The position numbers were made by a program, and so were the translations under genes. Below the pieces are notes generated by a model that was not told the origin of the DNA, ran no database searches, and saw nothing but the letters and a program-made list of their open reading frames with translations. Below, piece after piece: positions 27,116-40,800 of a DNA stretch of 64,000 nucleotides; the stretch's first letter is position 1; each line of letters opens with the position of its first letter. Source of the stretch: Apostichopus japonicus (lineage: Eukaryota > Echinodermata > Holothuroidea > Aspidochirotida > Stichopodidae). The stretch spans positions 41,918,611-41,982,610 of the forward strand of contig NC_092576.1 in NCBI RefSeq assembly GCF_037975245.1. Direction: 5' to 3'.

Positions 27116-27177
27116 TTAAGGAGAAATACAAGAAACTGTTAAGGAGAAATACAAAATACTGTTAAGGAGAAATACAA
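27116..27177. repeat. Triplicated hairpin arm at the satellite edge
   Basis: TTAAGGAGAAATACAA, the right arm of the satellite hairpin, occurs three times in direct orientation at 27116-27131, 27139-27154 and 27162-27177, with a 23-bp spacing. The last satellite unit stops here. Confidence 0.9.
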
Positions 27178-27648
<471 letters not shown>

Positions 27649-27825
27649 TCATTAGTGAGAGAGGAAAACTGGAAACGTCAATAATGGAGTTGTCGGTGTA
27701 AGGGGTGGGGTGAGGCACATGCCCCTTCCGAGATCGTTGATCCGTCCCTGGCTACCCTGTGTATATAATAGGGATCAGCGCTGTAATGATGTCACTGTTC
27801 CTCTTTCTCTTCCCGGTGTCTTGGC

Positions 27826-27985
27826 GTTTTTCTTCTACTCCCTCCTTTCTCCTTTTTCTCTCTCTCTTCTTTTTCTTTTCCCTTCCTTCCTCTCCTCCTC
27901 CTCTTTTTTCCCCCTCTTTTTCTTCTCTTTTTTTTCTCTCCTTTTTTCTTACCCGGGGGGCGCGCCCCCAACACCCCCCCCCTGG
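27826..27985. repeat. Polypyrimidine tract ending in a CG-rich knot
   Basis: About 125 bp of almost pure C/T on the plus strand (homopurine on the minus strand), followed at 27951-27985 by GGGGGGCGCGCCCCC and another C-run. Triplex or slipped structures are possible. Frames rich in Ser/Phe/Leu or Lys/Glu/Arg here are low-complexity artefacts. Confidence 0.85.
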
Positions 27986-28761
27986 ATACGCGCCTGGTTT
28001 AACATTTTCAATAGTGAACATCAATAAAAAACGTATTTACGGTCGTAATAAACAACAACAAAACAGCATTAACATTTCGATGAATTAGTTGACTTGTTGT
28101 GAAAAAAGTAGACATTTCACGGTTGCTACTTTATGATTAAACAGTTGAAAATTCGAGAAACTTAGCCGAAATTTTGAGATTTAAATTCTGAATTTTCGGT
28201 ATAAAATAGCAACATTTCCAATGTCCTACTTGAGCCATCGTAGTACCGAAAAGAAAAAAAACACCTCAGACCTGCAAATCCAATCGCTTTCTGTCTCCTT
28301 ATGTTTAAATCGCTTCCTACGATACTGTTTTCATTACTATTTCTCATGACGTACGCAATCAGAAAGCCTTTTTAAATATTTTCTAGTATTGTTATCTGTA
28401 TGATGGGCTCGATACACAGTTATATGTACTTGCTTAAATAATGTAGGAGAGTGATGGCTTATGACAGTCTTTAATGCAGCAGATTGACTTTATCAAGAAA
28501 AATAATTTACTGAACTTGTTGCACAGTACAATCTACCCTGTACTGTACGACATCAACAAATAAATGATATCTGACAAATTTTCTGACTCATGAATATATG
28601 TCCATGTCTATTGCAACATGTAATGACGCCCGGTGATATAGCGCCCTCACTTTGACTGAACCTAAAACCCAATCAATACGCGACTACGGGAATGGTTTGA
28701 ACTGTAAACAACATGATATACATGGAAAGACACCCAATTGATTAATCAATGAGTACTTTAC

Positions 28762-28838
28762 CTTTCACTCCCCGAGCTTTCAGTGTGGATAGAGATGGTC
28801 CGACGGGTGTTAATGAGGGCAGCAGACAGTCAGATAGT
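28762..28838 (-). CDS. Module C, exon type 2 (distant)
   Basis: 77 nt, phase 2 to 1, acceptor CTCTGATTATAG, donor GTGAAAG|GTAAAG. It encodes LSDCLLPSLTPVGPSLSTLK and ARGVK, aligned with the other 77-nt exons. It lies 9.35 kb from its partner exon. A possible last exon starts at 28701 after TTTACAG and reaches a TGA after eight codons, but its 60-bp intron makes this doubtful. Confidence 0.75.
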
Positions 28839-31800
28839 CTATAATCAGAGAAAGAAATAGAATCAGTCATTTGTCATTATATCCTTCTTTAAAGCAGCAT
28901 TTTGCGTTGGGTCGCTTTTTTCCACCTTTTTAAAATGTGCATCGATTTTTTTAGATGTATCAATCATAAAACAGCAAACTAAGATACCATCCAAGTTTCA
29001 CCCTGCCAAGAGCGTTAATTAGCGAGTAATTAACGATTTATGTCGATAACGAGTAAAAGTGTCCTCGACAAAGTTTTCATATCTCCAAATCCACTAGTTT
29101 GAATTCCACCAATCAGTGAATAGTATATGTTTATTCATGAGCATTTTGCGTTTGATCGCCGTTTTCTACTTTTTTGACATGTCCATCGAGTTTTTTACAT
29201 GCATCACATCACAAAACAGCAAATTAAGATATTAGCCAAGTTTTTCCCTGCCAAAAACGTTAATTGGCGAGGATTCCACATACAAAATTAATCGCATTCA
29301 GTTCCCAAACCCACTAGTTTGAATTCAACCAATCAGAGATGCAGGTTTAGTTATGAGCCGTTGCTAAAAATAGATTCAAGACTTAGCCTTGGTACAACCA
29401 AGGAGTTGTTATGCAACTCCCTGGTACAACTGCCATATAGACTGTACACAAATCAAGCGTGGTGTTATATTACGTATCTGTCAATGACGTTCGTAGTGTT
29501 TAAATATTCATATTATGGGCGAGGTTTATTGGGTTCCCAACGGAAAATATCTTGGAGAACAACAAAGTTGAAAGTTGCAATTTTTTCGACTTTTATGCCA
29601 CCATTTGAAGTAAAATATAAATAGATAAGCTAGTTATGTATGTCGTTATGGCATAGTGGAGTCAGTGAGGTTGAGAAAAATCATAGAAAAGGACGCAAAA
29701 TGCTGCTTTAATTGTTACTAATTTGGATACTGCAGTATAAGGATTAAACCATAGAACGCAATACATCCATAGTTGTCCCTCCCTCTGTAACAGCCGTTTC
29801 TTGGAAGGATCAGGAACACACCGGCTACGGAAAAGCTTGAAAACAACTAAAGCGGTATCATGGATGCTTTTTCTTTAAGGCCAACATTTTTACTCCAAAT
29901 CCAAAAGCCTCTAAACAGGTTCTATTGTGACATCGAGCCCTCAATCGGAAACTTGTTATAAATAATTACAGTGGGGCAGCAGTGAATAGATAAGTTGAAG
30001 TACGGCTCTGTTTCATTATTTTCAACTCACTCAAACCCCCCTCCCCCAACCCCCTCTCTCTTCTTTCCCACCCAGTCCGTTATGTTCATTGTCGGGTGCT
30101 CATAAACGGTACCACACTAGTCCAAACAGACATATATCGCTGATGTAACCTGACATGTTTTCCAACTCTATCTGAAGGTAGAAAGTTTACAAAATGTAAA
30201 TCATGCAATGCTTTGCTCTTACATTATCCATTTGTTTATTTTTGTCTATCAGTTATGAAAATAACCGATCATTTTCAACATACCTTAAATAGAAGGAATA
30301 TCTCGAGGGCGCTTGTAAGGAGGGGGGGGGGTCGTATTTGGGGTGTGGGTTGAGAATATTGGAGGTGTGGGTGATCTCTTCTAGAGTAAGAGGATTTTGA
30401 ATTAATCGTCATAGAAGAAGTATCACATCGACTTTTTTCCGTGTCAATTCGTTTGAATATAATTGTAAATTGTTAATTTACTACTACAACTTAATTTTCT
30501 ACGAGTTTTATTAATCTCACAAACGTATAAACAGACCCCCGAATAAGCCAACAAACAAATAATACTAGATATGAACCTTCATTACGTCTTCAACATGACA
30601 TCGTTAAGGTAAAAACCAAACCAGAATACAAAGATGCATCGTGGTTTCGATGATGTAACAGTTTGAGCAGTTTTCTTTATGAATCTGACTACCGTAATGT
30701 ATAATGAAGGTGTACAACATACTTGGTATTGGTCAAAGTAATACAGTGAAAAGCAGTGTTATGTGACAAACAATAAATTCAAAATGACACAGGCTGTCCT
30801 AAAATTACAATTGACCCCAACAACAGGCTTCTTGTACTAACTGTAATACTTAATATGACACCTGTCCTTGTTGAAATATTGTGTTATTTTTTTCTCTCCA
30901 CTATTTGACCCCTGTTGAACTCAAACGACCCTTGACCTCCACCCACAAAATTAGGCTTCTTGTACTCAATATGGTACAAGTACATATCAAATATGCGATC
31001 TGTCCAAGCTTCCCTTTCGATATTATGTTTCGTGAGGTGTGTTAGGGTAGAGGGACAGGTAAGAGGAGAACAAAGTAACTGTTTGGCGTTTGTTGACTTC
31101 AAATGACCTATGACCTCCATCAAAAGCAATAAATACCGTAGGCTTCAAAAATTGGGTACATCTACAACCAAATATGAGATCTGCCAAAGCTTCTCTTCTT
31201 GATATTTTGTTTTCAAGGTGTTCACAATTTGACTCTGGTGATCCCAAATGACATTTGACCTACACCAACAACAAACAACTTCTTGTACTAAATGTGTTCC
31301 TTCTACACACCAAATATGAGGTGTTCACAAGTTCCCTTCTTGAAATATTGTGTTTACAATGTTCTCACAATTTGACCACTGGTGACCTCAAATGACTTGT
31401 GGCCTCCACCAAAGACAATAGGCTTCTTATAATTATTGTGGTAATTCTACACACCAAATATGCAATTGGTCCGACATTCCCTTCTTGAGATCGTCGTGTT
31501 TAAACGGACACACACACGCCCAAGCGTCGACTATTTTTTTTTTATAAATTTATCGTTAACATCGCAAATTTACATTATTTCCTCAATATTTTCAAATATG
31601 AAATGTGTCATTAAAGTAAAACTTTTGCTTTTAGCGTTATCCGGACCGTAATGCAATGTAATGTTCTCTGATGAACATATGAACGCTTAAACAATTGCTT
31701 GTCTTCAATCCCTATCAGTTGGTTAAAATATGAGAGCGTTAAAAAAGGTTAAATGAGCCAGAGAATGAAGATAGTTTGTAAATGATGGTAGCTTTAGAAA

Positions 31801-34800
31801 TACGGCAAAGCTATAAATCCGAATCCTTAAGAATCACAAAAAGAAATGGTTCCATTATGACACAGCGCTCTCAGTGGGAAACATATTTCTTCATAAACAT
31901 AAAAATATTAACATATTACTTCAAAAAGTGCTCCACCACTTAATATACATATTTATATAATAGTATAAGCTCTGCTTTATTCTTTTTAACCTTGTTTCTA
32001 ACTCCTTCCCAGACCCCCCCCCCCCCCCCCGCACTAACACTCTTTCGTTAAGTGCTCAGATGCCGCACCGTGCTATTGCAGTTTTAAAGACTTACCCCGC
32101 CCATCTATAATCAAACATTTTATTCAACTCTACCTGGCGGAAGAAAATGTTATAACAGTACATGATGCAAAGATTAGCTTTTTCTTGATGTTTGTTTTAC
32201 AGTAACTGAAAGTGCCGTCTTATTTTCAACAATTCCATTAAATAAAAACAGGAACCAGCCCCCCCCCCCCCCCACCCTCCCTCCCGCTGAAAGTTTCCAC
32301 TTCCAAATTAAAAGTAGACCTATGATAATGTGGACGTCTGTACATGTGATATGCGCTATTTCAGTTAGATTTTAGCGAAATATTTATATCATTTCTTGTG
32401 ATTTCATTAGTAATGTAAAACCTTGATATTCTAGGCACGTATAGGAATGGCGTACAGAAAGAATTAAAAACAGTTTAGTTTAACCTCTCATCACGTACCG
32501 TATATGTGCACGGTCGCGGATGCGATGGCCGTGCGTTTGTTTAGTTTCCACAAGTTTGAATAGAATAACAATAAATGTAGAGGTCTCCTAACATCTTAAT
32601 TGTGTGGACAGTGTAGTAGTCTAATGTGAAACTACGGTTCATAATATATTTATTAGGTCTATGTGTTTTATGTAGGCCTATCAGTTCCATTGTTATTCCT
32701 GTATCAGTGCTCCAATGTTTTAATTATTGCATTGAGGCAACGTGAATGAACGTATATACAGGTTTCTTTTTTAAGAAGCGAACAAAGGGGGGGGGGGGCG
32801 GGCAAATCCGCAGTCCGCTATAGGCCTATACGTCCACCCACTCAGCTCAACCCTACCAACCAGTAGGTGTCTTTTTGACATGTTAACAATTAATTTACAT
32901 CTCAACTCCCCATATGGCTTCCATTCGACATATGTACATTACAGCAACCATCAGAATGCCCTAGCGTATATCTTCAATTACATGTGTAAACCAATGAATA
33001 AAGCACAGCTTATAAAGTAACGTAAAATCCTTTATTCCCAAACAGAGTCATTTTACAGAATCATTTTATTTTGCGTGGCGTTCTTAATAGGCCAATTGTA
33101 ACTTATTGTGAAACGCGTATGTCTCTTTTATTTGGATTTCTCATTTACACACAATGTTCATATGTTAAATATCTAAACTATAAATTACGACACAACATAT
33201 GAATATGCTCAGACCACAATGATTGAACATTCAATGGAAAATAAACTTCAACTGAAGCAGAAATTGATGATGATTGCTAAACTTAACGTAATGATACAAG
33301 GTTGTATTCTTTCTTTTTGTTAACATTTGATAAACTAATTACAACATGTCATCATTTAATCACGCACCAGTGTCGTGCGGATTAATTTATAAGGTGTGGG
33401 TCGGGGTACAGTGTAAAATTTGAATATTCTTCCGACTGATTTAAGTAGTGACTTAAATGTTTATGACAGGGCCAGGTGCTAATGAAACATTTTCTAAACG
33501 AGTGGATGATGCCGTAGGATCACTGCAGCTATAACTCCCATATATGGTGGTCTAGGGTGCCCCCATCCCACCCCAGAATAAAAACAAAATAACATATAAC
33601 CCAAATAATATTTTTAGACTATAATTTATGATTTTATAAATTAGATCTTAAAGAAGATTGTGCTAGTTAATAATATTTGATTAATTCAAAAATTCGGAAC
33701 ATCATTAGTAGTGTTCCTATTCTTGATCTTCACTTGCAGAATGCAAAAATCCACCGACTGAACCATATTCCCTGATATGGTCGTAGGTGGTTGGTGGCAT
33801 GTCCCCCCCCCCCCCTCCATTTGCGCACATCATTGGTGACACCTAGTTATACTATGTTAATTATACAGCCGCCTTCTTCCATAAGTATATTCACTTGAAG
33901 TTAAGAAATTCAAGATATAAAAAGTATGATGGTTAGAAACTTTCAAGAAAACCATCAGTTTATTAAGATGGTTTTGAACATAATAATATACCTAATGAAA
34001 TTGTATAAGATGTTAATTTACTCTTGTTTTCTTCCAAGCCATTGTATGGCTAACATTATAATAAAATAGAGACAGATGTAGTACTTGTCAACATGACCTT
34101 CAGCACAACAGATCATTGACGTATCCAGATACCGGAGCTGCAGTCGTTTAGTCACGTGACGTATTACATCGCGATTGACAGGTCATGTATAAAGAATACA
34201 ATGAGCTTGATATACCGTGTACATCATTATATTAATAGAGATTATAATGAAAGGGAAGTCAACATTCACTAGTAGGTCTGTACCACAGATATCATATGCT
34301 AGATGAACACAGTGTGTAGATACAGTGTGAGCAATATACGAAGAAGCCCAATTTGATTTGGGGTGTGGGGGGTGGGGGGTTGTAACGAATTGCCTGGAAA
34401 TATAACCACATTTTTTCATCTCTATGTTCCGACGTCTCTTAATTTTCCGAGGTCTCTATATTTTCCGAGGTCTCTCTGTTCCGACGTCTCTCTGTTCCGA
34501 CGTCTCTATGTTCCGACGTCTCTCTGTTCCGACGTCTCTCTGTTCCGACGTCTCTAAGTTCCGACGTCTCTATGTTCCGACGTCCCTTTGTTCCGACGTC
34601 TCTTTGTTACGACGTCTCTATGTTCCGACGTCTCTTTGTTACGAAGTCTCTATGTTACGACGTCTCTATGTTCCGACGTCTCTTTGTTACGAAGTCTCTA
34701 TGTTCCGACGTCTCTATGTTCCGACGTCTCTATGTTCCGACGTCTCTATGTTCCGACGTCTCTAAGTTCCGACATCTCTATGTTCCGAAAACTCTATGTT

Positions 34801-37800
34801 CCGACGTCTCTATGTTCCGACGTCTCTATGTTCCGACGTCTGTATGTTCCGACGTCTCTATGTTCCGACGTCTCTTTGTTCCGACGTCTCTATGTTCAGA
34901 AAACTCTTTGTTCCGACGTCTCTATGTTCCGACGTCTCTATGTTCCGACGTTTCTATGTTCCGACGTCTGTATGTTCCGACGTCTCTATGTTCCGAAAAC
35001 TCTTTGTTCCGACGTCTCTTTGTTCCGACGTCTCTATGTTCCGATGTCTCTATGTTCCGACGTCTCTATGTTCCGACGTCTCTTTGTTCCGACGTCTCTT
35101 TGTTCCGACGTCTGTATGTTCCGACGTCTCTATGTTCCGACGTCTCTATGTTCCGACGTCTCTATGTTCCGACAAAAAGAAATAATCCGGGACACGTTTT
35201 TTTTTATCCCCAAAATCTTTTGTACCAAGAAAGCAATTTTCATATCCCAATATATGTTTGTGACCAATATTTTTTTGGACCAACATTTCTCCGGACCAAA
35301 GTAGTTTTCTTGGTACAAACAATTTTTGGATAACAAAAAATTGCTTCGATTTTTTTCTTGTTGTCGGAACATAGATACGTCAAAACATAGGGATGTCAAC
35401 TACATATCATATAAGCATTCATCGGTTATTACAGCGCATGCCAATTACATACAATCATTTGCCGTCTTATATTACCCTTCCATATTGGTTATCATTTTTG
35501 GGCAAAGTCATTACAATAATAATAATTTTTTTTCTCAGTTGGTGACTGAAATTTTCACATTATTGCCCGAATTTTCATTAGGTTGGGGCTGCAGCCCCCC
35601 CCCCCCCCCCTCCTACGCATTTGAGTGTGAGCACTGTACGTAACATCATAGTAGCCAATGACTCCTAAACATGAATAAACCTTTCAGAGTATGGTGAGGC
35701 ACTCGTATCTGGTTGAATTAATTTGTGTGATTGTGCGTGTAATAGAGATAGAAAGGCCTAGAATACTGTAGGTCACAGCTACTGGACTTTGCTCTTCCAC
35801 TGTGTATTCCCTTCTCACTAGAGATGCTCGGAGGGGGGAATCGCAATCATGAAATATACTTCTTTTTCGGTAACGATGATCCGATACATAAGTAACGAAA
35901 TGAGATTATATAAAGCAATGACATTGAAGAAGTGTTAATATATCAGCGGGTAGGGGGGTGGTTGGTTCAACTAAAAATGGAATATGGTAGGGTTATAGAG
36001 TATAAGGTTGGGAGGGGGCTGTGGAAACTACTTATAATTGCAAAGGAAAGAAGGGGGTAAAGGAAGTAATATATTACAGGGTCTAGTGAGGGAGTACTTA
36101 CGGGGTGGAGGGAACCAGGTGCGGTAGATTTGTACACGTGTGTTTTATTAACGGGGCTTGGGTCCGTTGTTATAACTTGTGTTGGAGGGAATATGCTAGA
36201 CTAGTTACTATGAAAATATTTATTCCGTCTTAAGTCAATCATTTATTATCCAATCTAAAGCCAATAAGGAACTTAACTTATTTTTCTTAAGACTTTTTGG
36301 GCCCAAGTATACACGCCTGATGCACACATCATACTATATTAAATACCCTGGCTTAAAATCACTGATTTGGACAAATTGCTTTCTGATGGACAAATAACTA
36401 GTTAGCCAGTCATGAAGAATTCTCGAATTCCATAATATGTAAGTTTGTAAAGTAATAAGCAATATATAATTGTGTCAATAGCTTTTTCAGATCAATGATT
36501 GAACCATCAGTAATTGCTTTTATATGATCTAGTGGCATAGTCATGTTTTCCAGTAATTACTTTGGGTAACAACGGTACTAAAGGTGTATTGCTAATAATT
36601 TATAATCTATATGTTGATACGGCCCCATTTCTCTCCCCCCCCCCGTGATACCCATGAAAGCCCACAACTTCATTCACCATGTGATGTTTGTGGGTGATCA
36701 TTCCAGTAACAGTAATTAGAGTGAACAGCTTTATAACACTGTCAATAACACCTGAGATTAGTTAGTTTCTTTGGGGAATTTCACTAGTTCTTAACTAGTA
36801 TTTTAAATTCAACATTTACTAAGAAAAGTTTAGTGCATAGGAAAAAAATCATAAATAAAATAACTAAAAATGTATCATAATAACTGTCAAATATTTTACA
36901 TATTGGTTATTTTCCTTATACACTTGTTTCCCTTTGATCTCTTTTTACTTTATTAATTTCATTCATACCGTTATCTTTTCTTTCTATCCTTTCTTCTATA
37001 ATTATTATTTTCAAAAAAGGAAGAACAAAAATAAACATATTCTACTTAAGAAAAACAAATGTTCTTCACATAATAAAATCATAATCAGGAAGGCCTACCA
37101 ACGATTTAAAACCAGACAGTGTCTAGACGTGACGTATCTATTGCAATCTCCAGGTACTTGTTTGATGGTAAATTCCAGGTGTTTTTAATAAAGGACGCGC
37201 GCGTCTGCTTTATTGAATACAACTTAGCTCATTGCAAGGCGCGTAACTATTCTTGAAAACAAATTATTTTCATTGGGCGTGGTACGCGCGTCTATTCCAT
37301 TGAAAACATTCATTGCATTGTTCAAATATTTGATTGACAGGTGTTGAACAAAAGAAATATTAAACTATTGAAAGTGTCAGTACAGTCAGTGAACATCTTA
37401 AGTCAGAAAAAATATGATGAAATAAGTTCAATAGATTTTTGCGATAAAATAAAATATGTACTGAGTAGAAAAGAGCGGAAATGTTTTAACGTACAAATGT
37501 ATGATATAAATGTGTAGAGTATTGGGTATATATGATTTACAAATGGGAATATGGTGACAACACACTGTAGAGTATGTAGAGATAATTTAACGGTTATTGT
37601 CCTGGTAGGTTTGGGAGGGAGGGCGGTGGGTTGGGGAAGGGTAGGGAAAGGGGGGCTGGCTGTTTGGCAGGGGACAGGAGAATACTGCGATGTTAGTAAG
37701 GATCTAAATTAAATTATTTATTTGGATAGATTTTGGCAAAGCGTCTATTTTCTTTCTCTAAGATGATGATAATTTGAATTATTTATTCCTTATATCTTAG

Positions 37801-40800
37801 TCTAATTACATCCTACATTTTTGTTACTGTTTCAATGAGATTATTTTTTAAATTTAAGCTAGCGAGTCTTATGTCCTTATTTCATTAAATGTCAATTTTC
37901 TTAAGAATTTATGATTAAAGTGTAAGTGTTTCTGTCTCATGTTGTCTCTATTTTACTCTCCCATTAATCATATTCCTTACATGATTACTGTTCTTTCATT
38001 GTTAGTTCATTTCTTTATTCACTTTCTTCTTCATTTGTTTTTACTTTTATTATCCAAATCTACCAAACAACCCGCCAGTAATTATCAAATACAACTATAT
38101 TAATAATTCCTATCTTGTTTACATCATTAATATTAATTAGTTATGTTATTAATTACTAATATTATTAACATATTTATTAATTGTACTTACATCAGTTCCT
38201 TGAATCTTTGAGAGTTTTGTAGATAGTTTAATATTCCATTAACTTCATGTTTGTTCATTTCTCTCCCTTTCTCTGTCTGTATGAGCATATTCTCTATTGA
38301 TGTTATGATAGGTAGAGAGAGACCAGAGGAGAGGATAATGTTCCCATCTTCATCAATCTTACAAAAGGACAAGTTTAGATTCACCTGGTTAATGGGAATC
38401 TGAAGAAAAGAAAATAATAAATAGAATTAATATCATCATGTTTGTGTACAGGATAAATAGTTAAAAATAATAACATCATCATTAAGTTAGGAAGATTAAA
38501 CTTTATTGTTGTTTTCATGTCATATTAATCAAATAATAATTTGTTTATTTTAATCATTTTTTGTTATTGTTTTGTTGATGATTTAACAATTAGTGGTTTA
38601 AATTTATAAAAAAATAGATCATTATATAGGTATGTTTTTTATCTTCGCTTTATCTTTGTTTTTATTTGCAAGATGTTAAAGGGTAAACAAGAGGGTTAGG
38701 TTTATTACAGAGATCAGTCATTGTTATTTCTGTGTAATGAATTAGAGGGGTGTAAGAGGGGTGAGGGATGGACGGAACAAGGGATGTCAGGGTGTAGGGA
38801 GGAGTGTGTTATGGTAAGGAAGGGTGTGTTAAGGTTTAGTGATATTTGGTCGGGGTCATAGGAGGGTGTCTTATTGCGGGGCGGGGCAGATACGGTTTAC
38901 CCTTGTGAATGTTGTTATTGTCAAAGCGTGTGCGAGTGGTGAGAGATAAATGGACCTATGGATGTCGTACTGTTTAGGAATGGGTGTGGTAGAGGTAATG
39001 AGGGGTTCTTTAGGGTGGGGAGCGTGCAGACGGCATAAACATATTTAATGTAATTTATGTTTGATAGAGGGATGAGGTGGGGGGGGGGGGTTGTATGAGC
39101 CGGAACTGATATGTTCAAAATAAATTAGATTATATTTAATTTATGTAATTTTTGATGGGAAGATCTGGTCTAGGTGGGGTTGGTTTTTCAGTGAACTGTT
39201 AATTATTATACATTTTATATTTAGGTATCAGTTTGTTATTGAGGTATTCTACTATTTAGGTATGTTTATCAATCACTTCATCTATTTATGGTTTAATTTA
39301 AATGAAAACTTTAAACAAAATCAAAATATTCGGCCAAATCCGTAAAACAGGAAACAATTCATTGACCCTTTCTGTCTTAAATTATTATTTTATACTTCAG
39401 TTTCTGGGAAGATTTTGAAAGATAAAATTAATTAAGCTAAGATGAACAGGAACTATTGCTGAATAGAAACTTGGAAACAGAATTTAATAGTTATTTATTT
39501 GTTTATTAACCTACACACTCTACCCAGTAGTTTGTTATTTTATTTATATTACTTGTTTGTGTTTACGATTCTGTCTTAACTTGAGCTTACAAATATATAT
39601 ATCAATTTAAACCTGTATTTCCTTGTTATAATTTAAACAATATAATATTTAATAACCAAAGCGATATTATCTCTTATTTAGACATTCAACGGTTATAAAT
39701 AATTTAAACTTGTATTTCTTTATTCGTAATTAAACAGTTTGGTATTTAATAACTAAACCTATGTAACCCCTCATTAAGACATTAAACGATTTTATCTAAT
39801 TTTAATTTGTATTGATTGATGTATTTATTAATATATCCCTTTATGTTTTACTTACGTCATGATTGGATGCTTCCACCAGGAGCTCTACGACTGACCTCTG
39901 TACAGACTCACTGGTGTCTCTGTGGATGATCAAACAATCTGAACACATCTCTGTAATACTCTGGATGTCATCAGGCTATTGAAATAAATAAATAGTAATT
40001 ATTTGATATAATAATATTAATGTAAAATTGAAGAGTTAAGGAGACAATGAAATTTGGTGTTAATAGCGGAGATTAATAAAATGATTAAATCAGCAGGTAT
40101 TTGTAATACAGTTTAAAATTAGTTTAAGTTTACTGTTTAAATGTGTATGTTTTACTTCCTGCACAGTGAAGCTCTCACACTAGGTTAAATGGGTATAAAG
40201 AATATTATTTTAAATATGTTAAAATTAATGAATGCATCTAGAATAGTTAGTTTATGTGACCTTATAGTCTTAATTATGTTGAAAATATAATGTACAAACA
40301 TTTCCAAAGGAGGAAAAAAATACTAATAAATTGCATTTGAAGAATCCCTTTAATTCAAAGTACAAAACAGTTGAGTGATTATTCTAATTATATCAGATTA
40401 AAAGAAAAAGAGACAACAAAACAAAGGAGGATTTTAAAGAACACGCGACATGATGACTTTACACGACTTTGACCGAGATACACTTCCTGGAATAATGAAA
40501 TTAATCAGATCCAAATAAATGTATTTTTAGTTAAAAGCAAGATATATATATATTTTTTTTTCCTGTAAGAATCATATCGTCTGTCACTGGAATATTCCAC
40601 ACCGGGAGACAATATATGATTATAACTCTTAAAGATGCTGGCTTTTTCTGATTATGTTTTGAAAATTGATCAACCTCTCTACCCCTTCACTGCTATGCAT
40701 GTTACTAATAATAACACTATCACAGGGAAATTAAAAAGCAACTAACATTATTAATGATTATAATTTACTTAAAAATACCAAATATTACAAACCGTCCTCC

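Larger units (their letters stand above)
5686..27133. repeat. 859-bp satellite array, about 25 units
   Basis: A head-to-tail array with a period of 857-861 bp. The marker hairpin falls at 6458, 7317, 8174, 9034, 9893, 10752, 11611 and so on to 27077, which gives 25 hairpins. The first unit starts inside the consensus, at about 5686. Units near the right end (from about 26730) are most diverged, as is usual at array edges. A variant block with CCTTCACCGATTTTCGTATA recurs at about 25028 and 26741. Short frames of 64-66 codons recur in some units but begin at TTG, are broken in other units and are not considered genes. Confidence 0.97.

Noticed and set aside
27710-28088. Ser/Phe/Leu-rich and Lys/Glu/Arg-rich frames
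   Set aside because: They follow the polypyrimidine tract and have no other support.
28702-28761. 60-bp intron leading to a final exon with stop after eight codons
   Set aside because: The acceptor is good, but the intron is far shorter than the others of this gene and the peptide cannot be checked by homology, so it is mentioned only as a possibility.
34363-35333. Three overlapping plus-strand frames (113-253 codons) with MFRRLYVPTSLCSDVS repeats
   Set aside because: The 16-bp unit has no stop in any plus frame; all three frames encode the same 16-residue cycle.
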